From the NCBI GenBank assembly GCA_014695195.1, contig JACJNW010000012.1, positions 1 to 42,853 on the forward strand: 42,853 nt of DNA, in the 5' to 3' direction. The DNA comes from Cyanobacteria bacterium FACHB-DQ100 (lineage in GTDB: Bacteria > Cyanobacteriota > Cyanobacteriia > Leptolyngbyales > Leptolyngbyaceae). Below the pieces are notes generated by a model. The model had not been told where the DNA came from. It did not search any database and was given only the letters and a program-made list of their open reading frames with translations. Both the position numbers and the translations under genes were made by a program. This document shows positions 28,601 through 40,000 of this stretch, piece by piece (positions within the stretch are counted from its first letter, which is position 1; each line of letters opens with the position of its first letter).

Positions 28601-29350
28601 GTGGCAAGAGTTTCGACAACCACTGGCACGATTCGATCTGGGGATGCTTGGTTTACTCGTGAAGTCGCGATCGCAAAATATCTCACCGCCGTCGGTGCGC
28701 CGATTATTCCACTGAGTTCGACACTGGAGGCAGGACCACATCATCATTTAGATTTAATTTTAAGCTTCTGGGAGTTCGTACAAATCTTAGAAGAACCCTT
28801 TGATCCGTACCAAGCAGGCCAAGCTCTTCGCCACTGCCATGAAGCTCTAAAGGAATTTTCTGGAGAGTTGCTTGTTCTCGCGTTAATTTCGGAAGCGCGG
28901 CAGCTCCTCGATCGTTTAATCGCTGAATCAGAGTTTACGCTAGCGGACGCAGAAATGCTACTGGAAGTGAGTGACCGATTAGAACCACAACTGCGACAGC
29001 TTCCGATGCAGCCCATCCACGGCGATCCGCATTCTGGCAATGTTCTCAAAACGACACGCGGCATATTGTGGACAGATTGGGAGGATGTGATGATTGGACC
29101 AATCGAGTGGGACTTAGCCTCTCTAGTCGCATCCCCCTATGTGTTTGGCACAGATCGAGACAAGGCAGAGATGGCGCTGGATGGCTACGGTCGATCGTTC
29201 GATCCTGAAGCATTAGCAGTCTGTATTGAAGCTCGAACATTGGTGGCATTAGTGTGGACGATCATTCTGCATCGCCAGCATCCAGATCGATCGCGGCAAG
29301 CCCGGATTGAAGGAAGACTGCGCTGGTTGCGGAGCCGTAAGACCCGATAA
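28601..29350 (+). CDS. APH-family phosphotransferase, probably 5'-truncated
   Basis: An aminoglycoside-phosphotransferase-fold kinase with intact catalytic motifs: PIHGDPHSGNVLKT (H-G-D-x4-N) and TDWEDVMIGPIEWDLASLV (metal-binding Asp). The N-lobe includes REVAIAKYLTAVGAPIIPLS and HHHLDLILSFWEFV. Family-like sequence continues upstream of the GTG at 28601 in the same frame (SDAHIHLAPTPVV, from about 28556), but no start codon exists there before the stop at 28517. So either the gene starts at GTG 28601 without its first strands, or it was fused to the upstream broken gene. Natural substrates of this subgroup are unknown; the name does not imply antibiotic resistance. Confidence 0.65.
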   Translation: MARVSTTTGTIRSGDAWFTREVAIAKYLTAVGAPIIPLSSTLEAGPHHHLDLILSFWEFVQILEEPFDPYQAGQALRHCHEALKEFSGELLVLALISEARQLLDRLIAESEFTLADAEMLLEVSDRLEPQLRQLPMQPIHGDPHSGNVLKTTRGILWTDWEDVMIGPIEWDLASLVASPYVFGTDRDKAEMALDGYGRSFDPEALAVCIEARTLVALVWTIILHRQHPDRSRQARIEGRLRWLRSRKTR

Positions 29351-29452
29351 TTCGTCAATCGGTCGCGGATTTATTTCTGCTCATAGATCGGTGTTCACTC
29401 CGCAACAACGTGCCACGATCGCGCTGAGCAAACGAAAGTAAGGAGAATTTTA

Positions 29453-29695
29453 ATGGAGCGAACAGTTAGCGATCAGGATGGCATCACCTGGTCCTGTATT
29501 GAAGCATTCACTGGACTCTCTGACGAAACCGGACACTCAGGAGCCGCACAAGTAAAAGGGCAAGAGGGCGCTTACTGGGTGGTCTGTACACCGAGTGGTG
29601 GGGCTCAGTCTGTTCGACTCAAACTATCCGGCGATTGGCAGAATGATTACTCAGATGAGGCACTGCTACAAGAAATTAAAGAACAGTCCCACTGA
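29453..29695 (+). CDS. Small hypothetical protein
   Basis: The 80-residue product reads ERTVSDQDGITWSCIEAFTG, then EGAYWVVCTPSGGAQSVRLK, and ends LLQEIKEQSH. It is acidic, soluble and has two Cys and three Trp. GGAG lies 9 bases before the ATG, giving a good start. It resembles small single-domain proteins often encoded in cyanobacterial genomes, but I do not recognise a family. It sits between the APH gene and the insertion-sequence cluster. Confidence 0.55.
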   Translation: MERTVSDQDGITWSCIEAFTGLSDETGHSGAAQVKGQEGAYWVVCTPSGGAQSVRLKLSGDWQNDYSDEALLQEIKEQSH

Positions 29696-29764
29696 ACTCG
29701 GCTCCCAATCGGATATAAGCTGAGCAGGGTGGTTTCATAGAGAGAAAGAAAAATGAGGATGGAC

Positions 29765-30290
29765 GGCATTATCAACTTAACGGAGCAGATTCAAAATTAG
29801 GCACGATAATTCCTGAGCAGTCTTGATCCCTCTGATTACGCAGCAGAATTTAGCCCAGCAACTTCTCGCCAATCTTCAAACCGTTGGCGTAGCTGTTCTC
29901 GATATCGTTTTGCACTCGGTTCATGTTGTTTTGGATGAAAGTGTTCTCGGATTGGCTCAAACGTGGAGAGAAATCGTTGCGCTTGCCCTGGAGATTTGAA
30001 TCGCCGCATTCGTCGTTCTCGTACCCTGGTGGGTTGATGCGAGTTCTCCGCCCGATTATTCAATCTCTTGTGCTGTCGATGCTCTACACTCGGCATCACT
30101 CGTTTCTTTGCAGCTTCGTAACTCTTCAGCTTGTCGGTGACGATGACGCGAGGTACAAACCCTTGTTTCTTCAGGAGTTTGCGGAAGAATCGCTCTGCTG
30201 CTTTCGTGTTTCGATGCCGTTGCAGCAAGACATCCAGCACATTTCCTTCTGAATCCACTGCTCGCCACAAGTATAGCTCTACGTAAGAAC
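29765..30290 (-). mobile_element. IS6-family fragment A (3' half with one terminal repeat)
   Basis: The left boundary is a terminal repeat GGCATTATCAACTTAACGG. The fragment encodes the C-terminal 144 residues of an IS6/IS26-type transposase on the minus strand (29836-30270): RAVDSEGNVLDVLLQRHR, RVIVTDKLKSYEAAKKRV (second Asp), NNRAENSHQPTR (Glu) and RRMRRFKSPGQAQRFLS. The N-terminal half, with the zinc-finger-like region and first Asp, is missing: an IS630-type element adjoins at about 30283-30290. Not active. Confidence 0.75.
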
Positions 30291-31062
30291 ATTAGGACAG
30301 TTTTTGAAGGCAGCATCGACACAATCTCGAAAGCTGTCAAATTCCTCCCAGCGCTGCCGCATCCAGTTCTTGAGCACAAACCACCAGTTCTCAATCGCAT
30401 TTAAGTCCGGTGAGTACGGCGGGAGATACCAGATCTCACAACCTGCTTCAGCGACCAGTTCTTCAATGAACTGCGAGCGATGAAAACTGGCATTGTCAAT
30501 CACATCGCCCGGTTGCAAGTGTGGCAGAAGGCAGGTCTGAACCCAAGTCTCGAACAAGGCTCGGTTACACGAACCTGCAAAGGTCATGGGCGCAACCATG
30601 ATTTTTTGCTTGAGTGCGGCAATCCAACGACTCGTTCTCGACGCTTGCCAGATTTTTGAGCATAGAAGCGTTGTCCAATTTCACAGTAGCCGTAAGCATA
30701 CTCATCTCGATTGTCGATGAGGCAGGCATCGACATAAATCACTTGCTCGGGTCGCTTGGTCTTTAATCGTTCGACAAATTCCGCTCGTTTTAGGTCGTCG
30801 CGTTCTCGGTAGCCGTACGTCTTTTTTTTCGACTGACTCCAATTTTTCCCAAGGCATCGCTTATGTTTTGCTGCGTCACGTTGTCGCCCCACAAGGTTGC
30901 GAGTTGCGCTTGCGTTTTGCCACCATGCTGTTTCACAAACTCGCGAAATCGCTTCCAATCCTTGATTTTGTGCCGACTGCCTTGCTGATAGTGCGTGATA
31001 GCTCGACAAGTTCCGGTTTTTGCTTCACGTTTGAGCCACAGATCCAGCGTATTGCGACTAAT
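30279..31062 (-). mobile_element. IS630-type transposase remnant with two frame changes
   Basis: Read on the minus strand, three frames give one IS630-like transposase: an HTH part (SISRNTLDLWLKREAKTGTC, then KTQAQLATLWGDNVTQQNIS), a DDE part (KKTYGYRERDDLKR, VIYVDACLIDNRDEYAYGY, GQRFYAQKSGKRRERV), and a C-terminal part (MTFAGSCNRALFETWVQTCL, VIDNASFHRS, YLPPYSPDLNAIENWWFVLK). The first shift occurs at an A8 run (T8 at 30822-30829), typical of programmed frameshifting in this family. The second, near 30620, looks like a one-base loss. An IS5-type element replaces the very N-terminus. Confidence 0.7.
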
Positions 31063-32072
31063 AGAGCTGTTGGGAAATAGTGGATAATTAGGAGAAGCAA
31101 AATGAATTCAGATTGATGCTAGACCTTAAGCGAGCGCTGAGTCAAGATCGCCTACTTCGAGCTTTGACTGGACTGAACCGCAAAGCATTTGATGCGCTGC
31201 TGCCGAGTTTTGAGCAGGCATACGAGGCAAGCCGAATTGCCGCAAAGCCACAGCGCAGACGAGCAAGGGGCGGCGGACGCAAAGCGAGACTGAGCAGCAT
31301 TGAAGCGAAGCTGTTTTATATTTTGTTCTACTTCAAATGCTACCCCACGTTTGATTTAGCAGGCATTTTGTTTGACCTTGACCGTTCGCAGACGCATGAA
31401 TGGATGCACGAATTGCAACCCGTTCTCGAAGCGGCTTTAGGGCATGAGATGGTGCTGCCAGAGCGCAAGTTACGCAGCATTGATGCGTTCCTCGAACAGT
31501 TTCCGGGTGTGGAGCGCGTGATGATTGATGGCACAGAACGCCCGATTCAACGACCCCAGGATGCGGAAGAGCAGACCTTGAACTACTCCGGGAAAAAGCG
31601 CCGCCACACCCGCAAGCAGTTGGCGGTCGTAGACCAAACCAAACGGGTGCTGGTATTGAGCAAAGCTCGCGAGGGGAAGCTCCATGACAAGCGCTTTGAA
31701 GCCCAAGAGGAGATTGCCTTTCACATTCCCGACGAGATTCCAATCGAAGTTGATCTCGGCTTTCAAGGCTTGCAATCCGAGTACACGAACATTCGCATTC
31801 CGCATAAGAAGCCAAAAGGGGGTGAGTTAACCGATGAACAAAAGCAAGAAAATCGCACCCTGAGCCAGTCGCGAGTCCTTTGTAAGAATGCTTTCGCAGG
31901 CATCAAGCGCTATGCTGCGGTCAGCGTGATTTATCGCAATCACATTCAGGATTTTGATGACCATTTGATGCTCACTGCTGCTGAACTATGGAACTTCTAC
32001 TTGCAAGCAGCTTAATCTCAGAAACGAAAGTCAGAGTTCTGCTTCAAGGTCAAGTTATTCTCCAACAACTCT
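31063..32072 (+). mobile_element. IS5-family insertion sequence, 1010 bp, intact
   Basis: Terminal repeats AGAGCTGTTGG (31063-31073) and CCAACAACTCT (32062-32072) differ at one position, and the element is flanked by a 3-bp duplication AAT on both sides (31060-31062, 32073-32075). It contains one uninterrupted transposase gene. The left flank is the HTH region of an IS630 remnant and the right flank is an IS6 fragment, so one of these flanks was rearranged after or before insertion. Confidence 0.8.
31116..32015 (+). CDS. IS5-family transposase (DDE_Tnp_4-like)
   Basis: This 299-residue transposase has an N-terminal helical DNA-binding region (LTGLNRKAFDALLPSFEQAY, RRARGGGRKARLSS) and an HTH-like part (YPTFDLAGILFDLDRSQTHEWM). 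The DDE_Tnp_4 catalytic domain follows: VERVMIDGTERPIQRP (first Asp), KRRHTRKQLAVVDQ, EVDLGFQGLQSEY (second Asp) and QSRVLCKNAFAGIKRY, near the usual final acidic position. The ORF is complete and lies inside matching inverted repeats, so this copy may be competent. ATG 31116 is preferred; GGAG lies 22 bases upstream, before a short ATG frame. Confidence 0.85.
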   Translation: MLDLKRALSQDRLLRALTGLNRKAFDALLPSFEQAYEASRIAAKPQRRRARGGGRKARLSSIEAKLFYILFYFKCYPTFDLAGILFDLDRSQTHEWMHELQPVLEAALGHEMVLPERKLRSIDAFLEQFPGVERVMIDGTERPIQRPQDAEEQTLNYSGKKRRHTRKQLAVVDQTKRVLVLSKAREGKLHDKRFEAQEEIAFHIPDEIPIEVDLGFQGLQSEYTNIRIPHKKPKGGELTDEQKQENRTLSQSRVLCKNAFAGIKRYAAVSVIYRNHIQDFDDHLMLTAAELWNFYLQAA

Positions 32073-32075
32073 AAT

Positions 32076-32599
32076 CAAAAAACAGCAATACTATCTGTGG
32101 CGGGCGGTGGACGGTGAAGGAAACGTGCTGGATATCTTGCTGCAACGACATCGAGACACCGAGGCAGCGAAGCGATTTTTCGTAAGCTGCTGAAGAAACA
32201 AGGGTTCGTGCCACGGGTGATTGTCACCGACAAACTGAAAAGCTATGAAGCCGCAAAGAGACGAGTGATGCCAAGTGTGGAACATCGACAGCAGAAGGGA
32301 TTGAACAACCGGGCGGAGAACTCCCATCAGTCCACAAGAGTCAGAGAAAGGCGAATGAGGCGATTCAAATCGCCCGGACAAGCGCAACGATTTCTATCAG
32401 CATTTGGACCGCTTCGAGGGCACTTCCATCCCAAGCAACATGAACTGAGTGCAAAACGATATCGAGAACAGTTACGCCAACCCTTAGAAGATTGGCGAGA
32501 AATACCTGTGTGAAAGATGCTGCGTAAACTTGAGCGAGACTGACGATTGAGAGATTTCCGTGCTTAATTTTGAATCTTCTCGGTTAAGTTGATAGTGCC
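32076..32599 (+). mobile_element. IS6-family fragment B (inverted relative to fragment A)
   Basis: From the IS5 duplication onward the sequence encodes QQYYLWRAVDGEGNVLDILL, then after a one-base deletion near 32175 LKKQGFVPRVIVTDKLKSYE, NNRAENSHQSTR and MRRFKSPGQAQRFLSAF, ending at 32513. The terminal repeat CGGTTAAGTTGATAGTGCC is at 32581-32599. It is the same half of an IS6 transposase as fragment A, in opposite orientation, broken at almost the same codon. Confidence 0.75.
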
Positions 32600-32846
32600 C
32601 AATTAACTTATAGGAAGCTTTCATCAAGCCTTTGACAATTATCTTTGTAGCACTAAATTAGCAGGAACCATAAAACGGAAGGAGCGTCCCCCTGCCTGAA
32701 GTCGCATCTTATTTTTAGAACTGAGAAAAGTGTTGATGGCTCAGGCTGTAGTGCCTTGAGTCACGCAAGCAACCTACACAAGAGGGAGTAGGCAAAGCAA
32801 CTCATTCCCTACGGTGTAAGTAGCACCAATTGATGCATTAACCTGC

Positions 32847-33035
32847 TTAGGCTTTATCAACGATGTTCTTAACACTGTCTTTGATATCTTCCTTAGCATT
32901 TCGCATTTCAGCTTCGGCTTGCTTTGCCTTACCTTCTACTTGCGCTTGCTGATCACCCGTCATGCTACCGATCGCTTCTTGTGCTTTGCCTTCGATATTT
33001 TTAGCAGCCGCTTTTGCTCTCTCTTCTAAACTCAT
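32847..33035 (-). CDS. CsbD-family stress protein
   Basis: This 62-residue hydrophilic protein has the CsbD pattern: EERAKAAAKNIEGKAQEAIG, then SMTGDQQAQVEGKAKQAEAE, followed by KEDIKDSVKNIVDKA. CsbD-like proteins are small, helical, K/E/A-rich proteins induced by stress in many bacteria; their molecular role is not known. Length is normal. GGAG sits about 9 bases before the start codon. It is flanked by insertion-sequence debris on both sides and has no operon partner. Confidence 0.85.
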   Translation of the reverse strand: MSLEERAKAAAKNIEGKAQEAIGSMTGDQQAQVEGKAKQAEAEMRNAKEDIKDSVKNIVDKA

Positions 33036-33499
33036 AATTTACACTCCAATAATCATATCAATTCAATTCATTGAGCCAGCTTGGAAGCTTTCTCTGACGG
33101 CTCAATAGTATAGAAACTACAGGAGCCGATAAATGTGCTGTATCCAACGCGAGGCAGATTTTAGCTTCCTTAATTCCCTGAACTTAGATAGTGAAGTGGC
33201 AATCGAATTGAATGTCTAGCATCTCCTCGGATTTTGAGTGGCACAACGCTTTACAATGCAGTGGAGATAGTGCCGTAAATGTTCAGCTTCAAGGCTCTTT
33301 CCACGTTTTGGTGACCCAGAATGTTGAGTAGCCCGAAACTCAATCTTTAAGTTAGATGAAGCAACGTTCGCGTACCTCTCAGCTACATTTCTCCCGCGAT
33401 TAAGGATGTTGTAGGACATGAATCACCAAAAGTGATATTCGTGATGAAACATTGCTTAACATCTGAAACCCTGATTCTGTGGCTGACCTATTACAGAAC
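33036..33499. other. Intergenic region, no supported gene
   Basis: About 460 bases upstream of the CsbD gene contain no convincing open frame. The sequence nearest the CsbD start should hold its promoter, but I cannot place -35/-10 boxes with confidence. Confidence 0.3.
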
Positions 33500-33877
33500 T
33501 TCACGGTGACAACCTCAAGAGAGATGAAGCCGCAAAGAAGCAGATGATGAAGCGCGTAGCGCATCGGCAGCATAAAGGACTGAATAATCGAGTTGAGAAC
33601 ACCCATCAACCTACACGAACACGAGAGCGACGAATGCGACGCTTCAAATCACCCGGGCAAGCCCAACGATTTCTCTCAGCTTTTGGACCGATTTGAGATT
33701 ACTTCCACCCGAAACAACATCAACTGAGTGCAAAAGTTACCGCGCACAACTACGCCAGCGATTTCAAGATTGGCAAGAAATTGCCTGCCTGAAAACTGCT
33801 GCTTAAATTGAGCGAACCTGACGATTCAGGAATGATTGTGCTTGATTTTGAATAATCACGGTTAAGTTGACAATGCC
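33500..33877 (+). pseudogene. IS6-family fragment C (decayed)
   Basis: Translations in shifting frames recover the IS6 C-terminal landmarks: EAAKKQMMKRVAHRQHKGLN, NNRVENTHQPTRTRERRMRR, FKSPGQAQRFLSAFGPI then a stop, and YFHPKQHQLSAK. The terminal repeat GGTTAAGTTGACAATGCC is at 33860-33877. At least one in-frame stop (33697) and several base losses make it a relic. It is the third partial copy in 4 kb. Confidence 0.65.
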
Positions 33878-34081
33878 CGTGTGAATTATGTTGACCTCGT
33901 GCCAAGTCATGTTCGTTGGTGAAGTATTATTGTCTCCCTGTAGCCTTTAATACTTGTCATCTATTCTAGGGAAATAGACAGACAATTCTATCACGTTCAC
34001 AAGCTCATCAAATTACTCGTTCCATACCTAACATGGGGAAAGTCGAGTATTCAACATTTAAGAGTATCCGTTTGTAAAAAG

Positions 34082-37000
34082 ATGAGTATTACGATCGCTG
34101 GCTATACCCTGCTCGAAGTTCTTCATGAAGGAGCCGCCACCTACGTTTACCGGGCTAAGACGGTATCTGACAGCAATCTGGAACCAACGAGTGTCATTAT
34201 CAAAACCTTGAAAGCTGAGTATCCAACGATCAACCAATTGGCTCGGTTAAGACACGAATATCAAATTCTTCAAGACTTAGAGATCGAAGAAGTTGTCAAG
34301 CCATTAGCCTTAGAAAGCGACCGAGATGGGTTAGCCCTCATCCTGGCTGACTTTGATGGAGAATCGTTGGCGAAAGCGATCGCTGTAAGACGATTCGAGC
34401 TAAATATTTTTTTACAAATTGCCATTCATTTAACTTCAGTTCTGGCGCAGCTTCACCAACAAAATATCCTTCATAAAGATATTAAGCCTGAAAACATCCT
34501 CGTTAACGAAAAAATGAGTGAAATCAGGCTGATTGATTTTGGGATTTCTACTCGCCTGCCAAGCGAAAATTCGCCGACTATTAACGTCCTTGAAGGAACG
34601 CTGTCTTATATGTCTCCCGAGCAGACCGGGAGAATGAACCGCTCGATCGACTACCGGACTGACTTTTATTCTCTAGGCGTTACTTTCTATGAGATGTTGA
34701 CTGGGCAATTGCCGTTTCAAGCAACTGATACTTTGGAGATCATTCACTGTCACATTGCGAAAGCACCAGTCCCGCCTCATCTAATCAATTCAGATATTCC
34801 AGAGGCGGTGTCTGACATTGTTATGAAGCTACTGGCTAAGACGGCAGAAGACCGTTATCAGAGCGCACTAGGGCTGAAGACTGACTTAGAAATGTGTCTA
34901 GAGATGCTGCAATCTTCTGGCACGATTTCCCGTTTTAAGGTGGGAGAGTTCGATTTATTTAGCCAATTTTTGATTCCAGAAAAGCTCTATGGACGCGATC
35001 GCGAAGTGAGCTTGTTAATGCAGACCTTTGATCGCGTCAGTGCTGGCAAAACGGAAGCCATGCTGGTTAAGGGTTACTCTGGCATTGGAAAATCGTCATT
35101 AGTCAATGAAGTTCGCAAACCGATCGTTGGCGCTAGAGGATACTTCATCTCTGGTAAATTTGACCAATTCCAGCGCAATGTTCCTTACTCTGCAATGATT
35201 AGTGCCTTTCAGTCCTTAGTGAAACAACTGCTGACTGAGAGCGAAACACAACTGGCTCAATGGCGAACCAAGCTTTTAGGCGCTCTGGGTAACAATGCTC
35301 AGGTCATTATTGATGTAGTTCCAGACGTGGAACTGATTGTTGGCAAGCAACCCGCTACTGTGGATCTTGCACCAACAGAAGCACAAAACCGACTTAATCT
35401 CGTTTTTCAAAACTTTATCCGTGTTTTCTGCTCACCAGAGCACCCTCTAGTCCTGTTTCTGGATGATCTGCAATGGGTTGATTCTGCCACACTGAAGCTG
35501 CTAGAGGTGATTCTAACCGATGCAGAAACAGGTTATTTATTCTTGGTTGGAGCTTATCGAGATAATGAAGTCAGTCCAAGTCATTCCTTAATGATGACAC
35601 TCGATTCACTACGATCGACATCTGTTGTCATTCATGAAATTACCTTAGCTCCTTTAGCCCTCGCAGATATTAGCCATCTCATTGCTGACACGCTGCATCG
35701 TGATGCAATTTCTGTCCAGCCATTAGCTGAATTAGTCATCCGCAAAACGTCGGGCAATCCCTTCTTTGTCAATCAATTTCTCAAAACGCTGTATCAAGAG
35801 AGTCTGTTGACGTTCTCGGCTCCATTAAAGATCGGTAAACCTAGTTGGCAGTGGGACATTACCCAAATTGAGGCAATCGGCATTACCGATAATGTTGTTG
35901 AATTGATGATTCAGAAGTTGCGAAAGCTACCTGAATCGACTCAACAGGTGTTGCAGTTAGCTGCTTGTATGGGTAACACGTTTGATTTACAGACGCTTTC
36001 AAGCATCGATAAGCGATCGTCAGCCGTTACCTATCAAAACCTATTGCCAGCTATTGAAGAAGGCTTAGTATTATCAACTTCTGAATTAACGTTTGCATTT
36101 GAAGACCTGATTGATACGCATTTAGTAAGCCTAGGGTTTAGATTTCTCCACGATCGAGTGCAACAAGCTGCATATGCGCTGATTGATGATAGTTCTAAGC
36201 AAGCAACTCACCTGCAAATTGGTCGTTTGCTTTGGCAAAACACATCGTCAGAGATGTTGTCAGAAAGGATATTTGAGATTGTCGATCACCTCAACTTAGG
36301 AATTGAGCTAATTGCTGATCAAGTAGAACGAGACAGAATTGCTCAGCTTAATTTGATAGCGGGTCAGAAAGCAAAGGCAGCAATGGCTTATGTTGCAGCA
36401 GTTGAATATTTGCAAACAGGGATGGAATTTTTAGTTGAAGATAGCTGGACTCTTCAGTACGAACTCGCATTAGCACTGCACACCGAAGCAGCAGAGTCGG
36501 CATATTTGAGCAGTAATTTTGAAGCAGTACAGCGATTCGTTGACATCGTGCAAAACTGCGCTAAAACTTTATTGGAAAAAGTGAAAGTATATGAGATTCA
36601 GATTCAAGCTCATGTATTGCAGAACAAACTGCTAGAAGCAATTAATACAGCACTACAAGCCTTAAAGCTGCTGGGAGTGAATTTTCCCGAAAATCCAGTT
36701 CCATCTGATATTGGACAGGCACTTTCCGAAACTGCGGAGATTTTGAATGAGAGGCGAATTGAGGATTTAGTTGATCTGCCTCAAATGAGTAATCCCTACA
36801 AACTAGCAGCCATTAAACTTTTAGCAAGTATCTTTGCTCCCGCCTATATTGCTGCTCCTACACTGTTGCCGCTGGCGGTGTGCAAACAAGTCGACCTATC
36901 AGTCCAACACGGTAATGCTCCCGTTTCTCCTACTGCTTATGCCAATTATGGTCTTCTACTTTGCGGAGTTGTGGGAGATATTGACTCGGGCTATCAGTTT

Positions 37001-40000
37001 GGTCAATTAGCTTTAAATCTGTTGTCAACATTAAACGCTCAAGAAATTAAAGCTAAGACGATCGTCATCGTCAATATCTTTATCCGACCTTGGAAAGAAC
37101 ATCTGAGACAAACGTTAGAGCCTTTGAGGTCAGCTTATTCTATTGGAATGGAGACAGGAGATTTAGAATTTGGTGCTTTTGGGCTATTAGTGAACTCCTA
37201 TTTCGCTTATTACAGCGGCAAAGAATTGACTGCCCTTGCAGGAGAGATGGCAATTAATAGAGACGCAATTGATAAAATCAAGCAAAAAACAGCACTCAAT
37301 TATCACGAAATCTATTGGCAGGCTACCTTAAATCTGCTGGGGCAAAGTGAAAATCCTTGCCGTCTCCAAGGTGAAGCCTACGATGAACGCCGAGGGCTAC
37401 CACTACATGAGCAAGCAAACGACAGAGCGGCGATCGCTTACACCTATTTGAATAAACTTTTACTTTGTTATCTATTTGAAAATTACTCAGAAGCGATCGA
37501 GAATACTGTGCTCGAAGAAAACTATTTGGATGCAGTTGTCGCAACACCCCATCTTTCTCTCTTTCATTTCTATGAGTCTTTAGTCAAACTGGCTGTGTAT
37601 TCTGACGCTCCCCAGTCAGAACAACAAGACATTCTTGGCAGAGTAAAAGCGAATCAAGAAAAGATGCAGAATTGGGCGCATCATGCTCCCATGAATTATC
37701 TGCACAAATTCTATTTAGTAGAAGCAGAGCGGCATCGAGTTTTAGATGAAAAAGTAGAAGCAATGGAAATGTATGACAGGGCGATTGCGCTAGCTAAAGA
37801 AAATGAATATCTGAATGAAGAAGCACTGGCATATGAACTGGCAGGTAAATGTTATTTAGGATGGGGGAGAGATGCGATCGCCCAACTCTATCTACAAAAG
37901 GCCCACTATGCTTATCAGGTTTGGGGTGCTCAAGCTAAAGTTGAGCATTTAGAAGAAAAATACCCTCAATTTCTGCCCAGGACTCCCGCTAAGAGCAGAA
38001 CAAAGGCGACAATTTCCCAAAGAACGACAAATTATCCTGACGCTAATCACAACCTGGACTTAGCCGCTGTCATGAAAGCAGCACAAGCTCTTTCGGGTGA
38101 GATTGTTTTAAGCAAGCTGCTGACAAAATTGATGCAGATCTTGCTTGAAAATGCGGGTGCAGAAACAGGAATCCTAATTTTAGAAAAAGACTCGAAACTC
38201 TTCATTGAAGCTGCTGGACGTATTAATCAAGACGAGATCATCGTTCAACAATCTATTGCTGTAGAGACAAGCCCGCTACCACTATCCATCATCAATTATG
38301 TGCGGCAAACCCAGGAGAATGTGGTTCTGAATAATGCCACCCGTGAGGGAATGTTCACAACGGATAGTTATATTCTTGATCACCAGCCAAAATCTGTTTT
38401 GTGTGCCTCGATCGTTCATCAAGGAAAGCTGATTGGGATTCTGTATCTAGAAAACAATCTCACAACGGGTGCTTTTACCGCAGAACGAGTGGAAGTTTTA
38501 CAGCTTTTATCCTCTCAGGCGGCAATCTCCATTGAGAATGCCCGTCTTTACCAAGATTTGGCAACTGCCAATGCTGATTTGAAACAATCGCACGAACAGC
38601 TAGAGGAATATAGTAAAACGCTGGAAGCGAAAGTCGAAGAGCGAACCGTGCAACTTCGGCAAGAGGCGCGCGATCGTCAACGAGCAGAAGAAATAGCTCA
38701 ATCCGCGAACCGAGCCAAGAGCGAGTTTCTAGCAAACATGAGTCACGAACTCCGCACACCTCTCAATGGCATCCTGGGCTATACCCAAATTAGTCAAAAA
38801 GACCGATCGTTATCCGAACAGCAAAAGCATCGCATTGCGATCATTCACCAGTGCGGGGAACACTTGCTGACGCTGATCAATGATGTTCTGGATCTTTCCA
38901 AAATTGAAGCCCGCAAGATGGAGCTGTATCCGAAGGAGTTTAATTTTGCTGAATTCTTACAAAGCATCGCAGAAATTTGCAGGATTAAAGCTGAACAAAA
39001 AGGAGTTTCGTTAATTTATCAACCGCTGTCTCCTCTGCCCAAGGTGATTCGGGCAGATGACAAACGCCTACGCCAGGTCTTGCTGAACCTGCTGGGCAAT
39101 GCCGTCAAATTTACTGAAACAGGAACGATCGCCTTTAAGGTCGGCTATCACGAGCAGAAGCTTCGCTTTCAAGTCGAGGACTCCGGCATTGGTATTGCCA
39201 CGAATCAGCTTGATGAGATTTTCAAGCCGTTTCAACAGGTCGGTGAAAATAGTCGCAAGCCAGAAGGAACAGGGTTAGGATTAGCTATTAGCGGTCAACT
39301 GGTTGAGATGATGGGCGGAACGCTTCAGGTCAAGAGTACCTTGGGGGTAGGCAGCACGTTTTGGTTTGATTTAGATCTGCTAGCCATTGATTCATCGGCA
39401 GCTACGGCTCATGCCTTACAGCGCACGATTACTGGAGTCAAAGGCAACAAGCGGAAAATTTTAGTTGTAGACGATAAAGCAACGAACCGCTCTGTCCTCA
39501 TCAATTTCCTGGAGCCGATCGGATTTGACGTATTAGATGCCGTAGATGGTCAAGATGGACTAGATAAGGCGCAAGCGTTTCAGCCCGATGCTGTCCTGAT
39601 TGACCTGGTGATGCCCAATCTAGACGGTTTTGAGGCAACCCGTCGGCTCAGATTAATGCCCGCCCTCAAAGACATCGTGGTGATTGCAATCTCGGCTAGC
39701 GTCTTTGAGTTCGATCAGCAACAGAGCCTCAAGGTGGGCTGCAACGATTTTCTACCGAAACCTATTCGAGAAGACGATCTCCTCCAGAAATTGCAGGAGC
39801 ACCTGAAGCTGGAATGGGTCTACGAGAATGAGAATGAAATTGCAGAACCCTTCGGAGAGAGTGACAAGCAGGAAAACAGCCAAGCCAGTTCTTCCTCAGT
39901 TTCCCCTGACTTTTCAATTCCACCTGCAGAAGAGATTGCTATTTTTCTAGATTTAGTCATGCGAGGAGATTTACGAGCCATTGCCAAACGAGCTACACAA

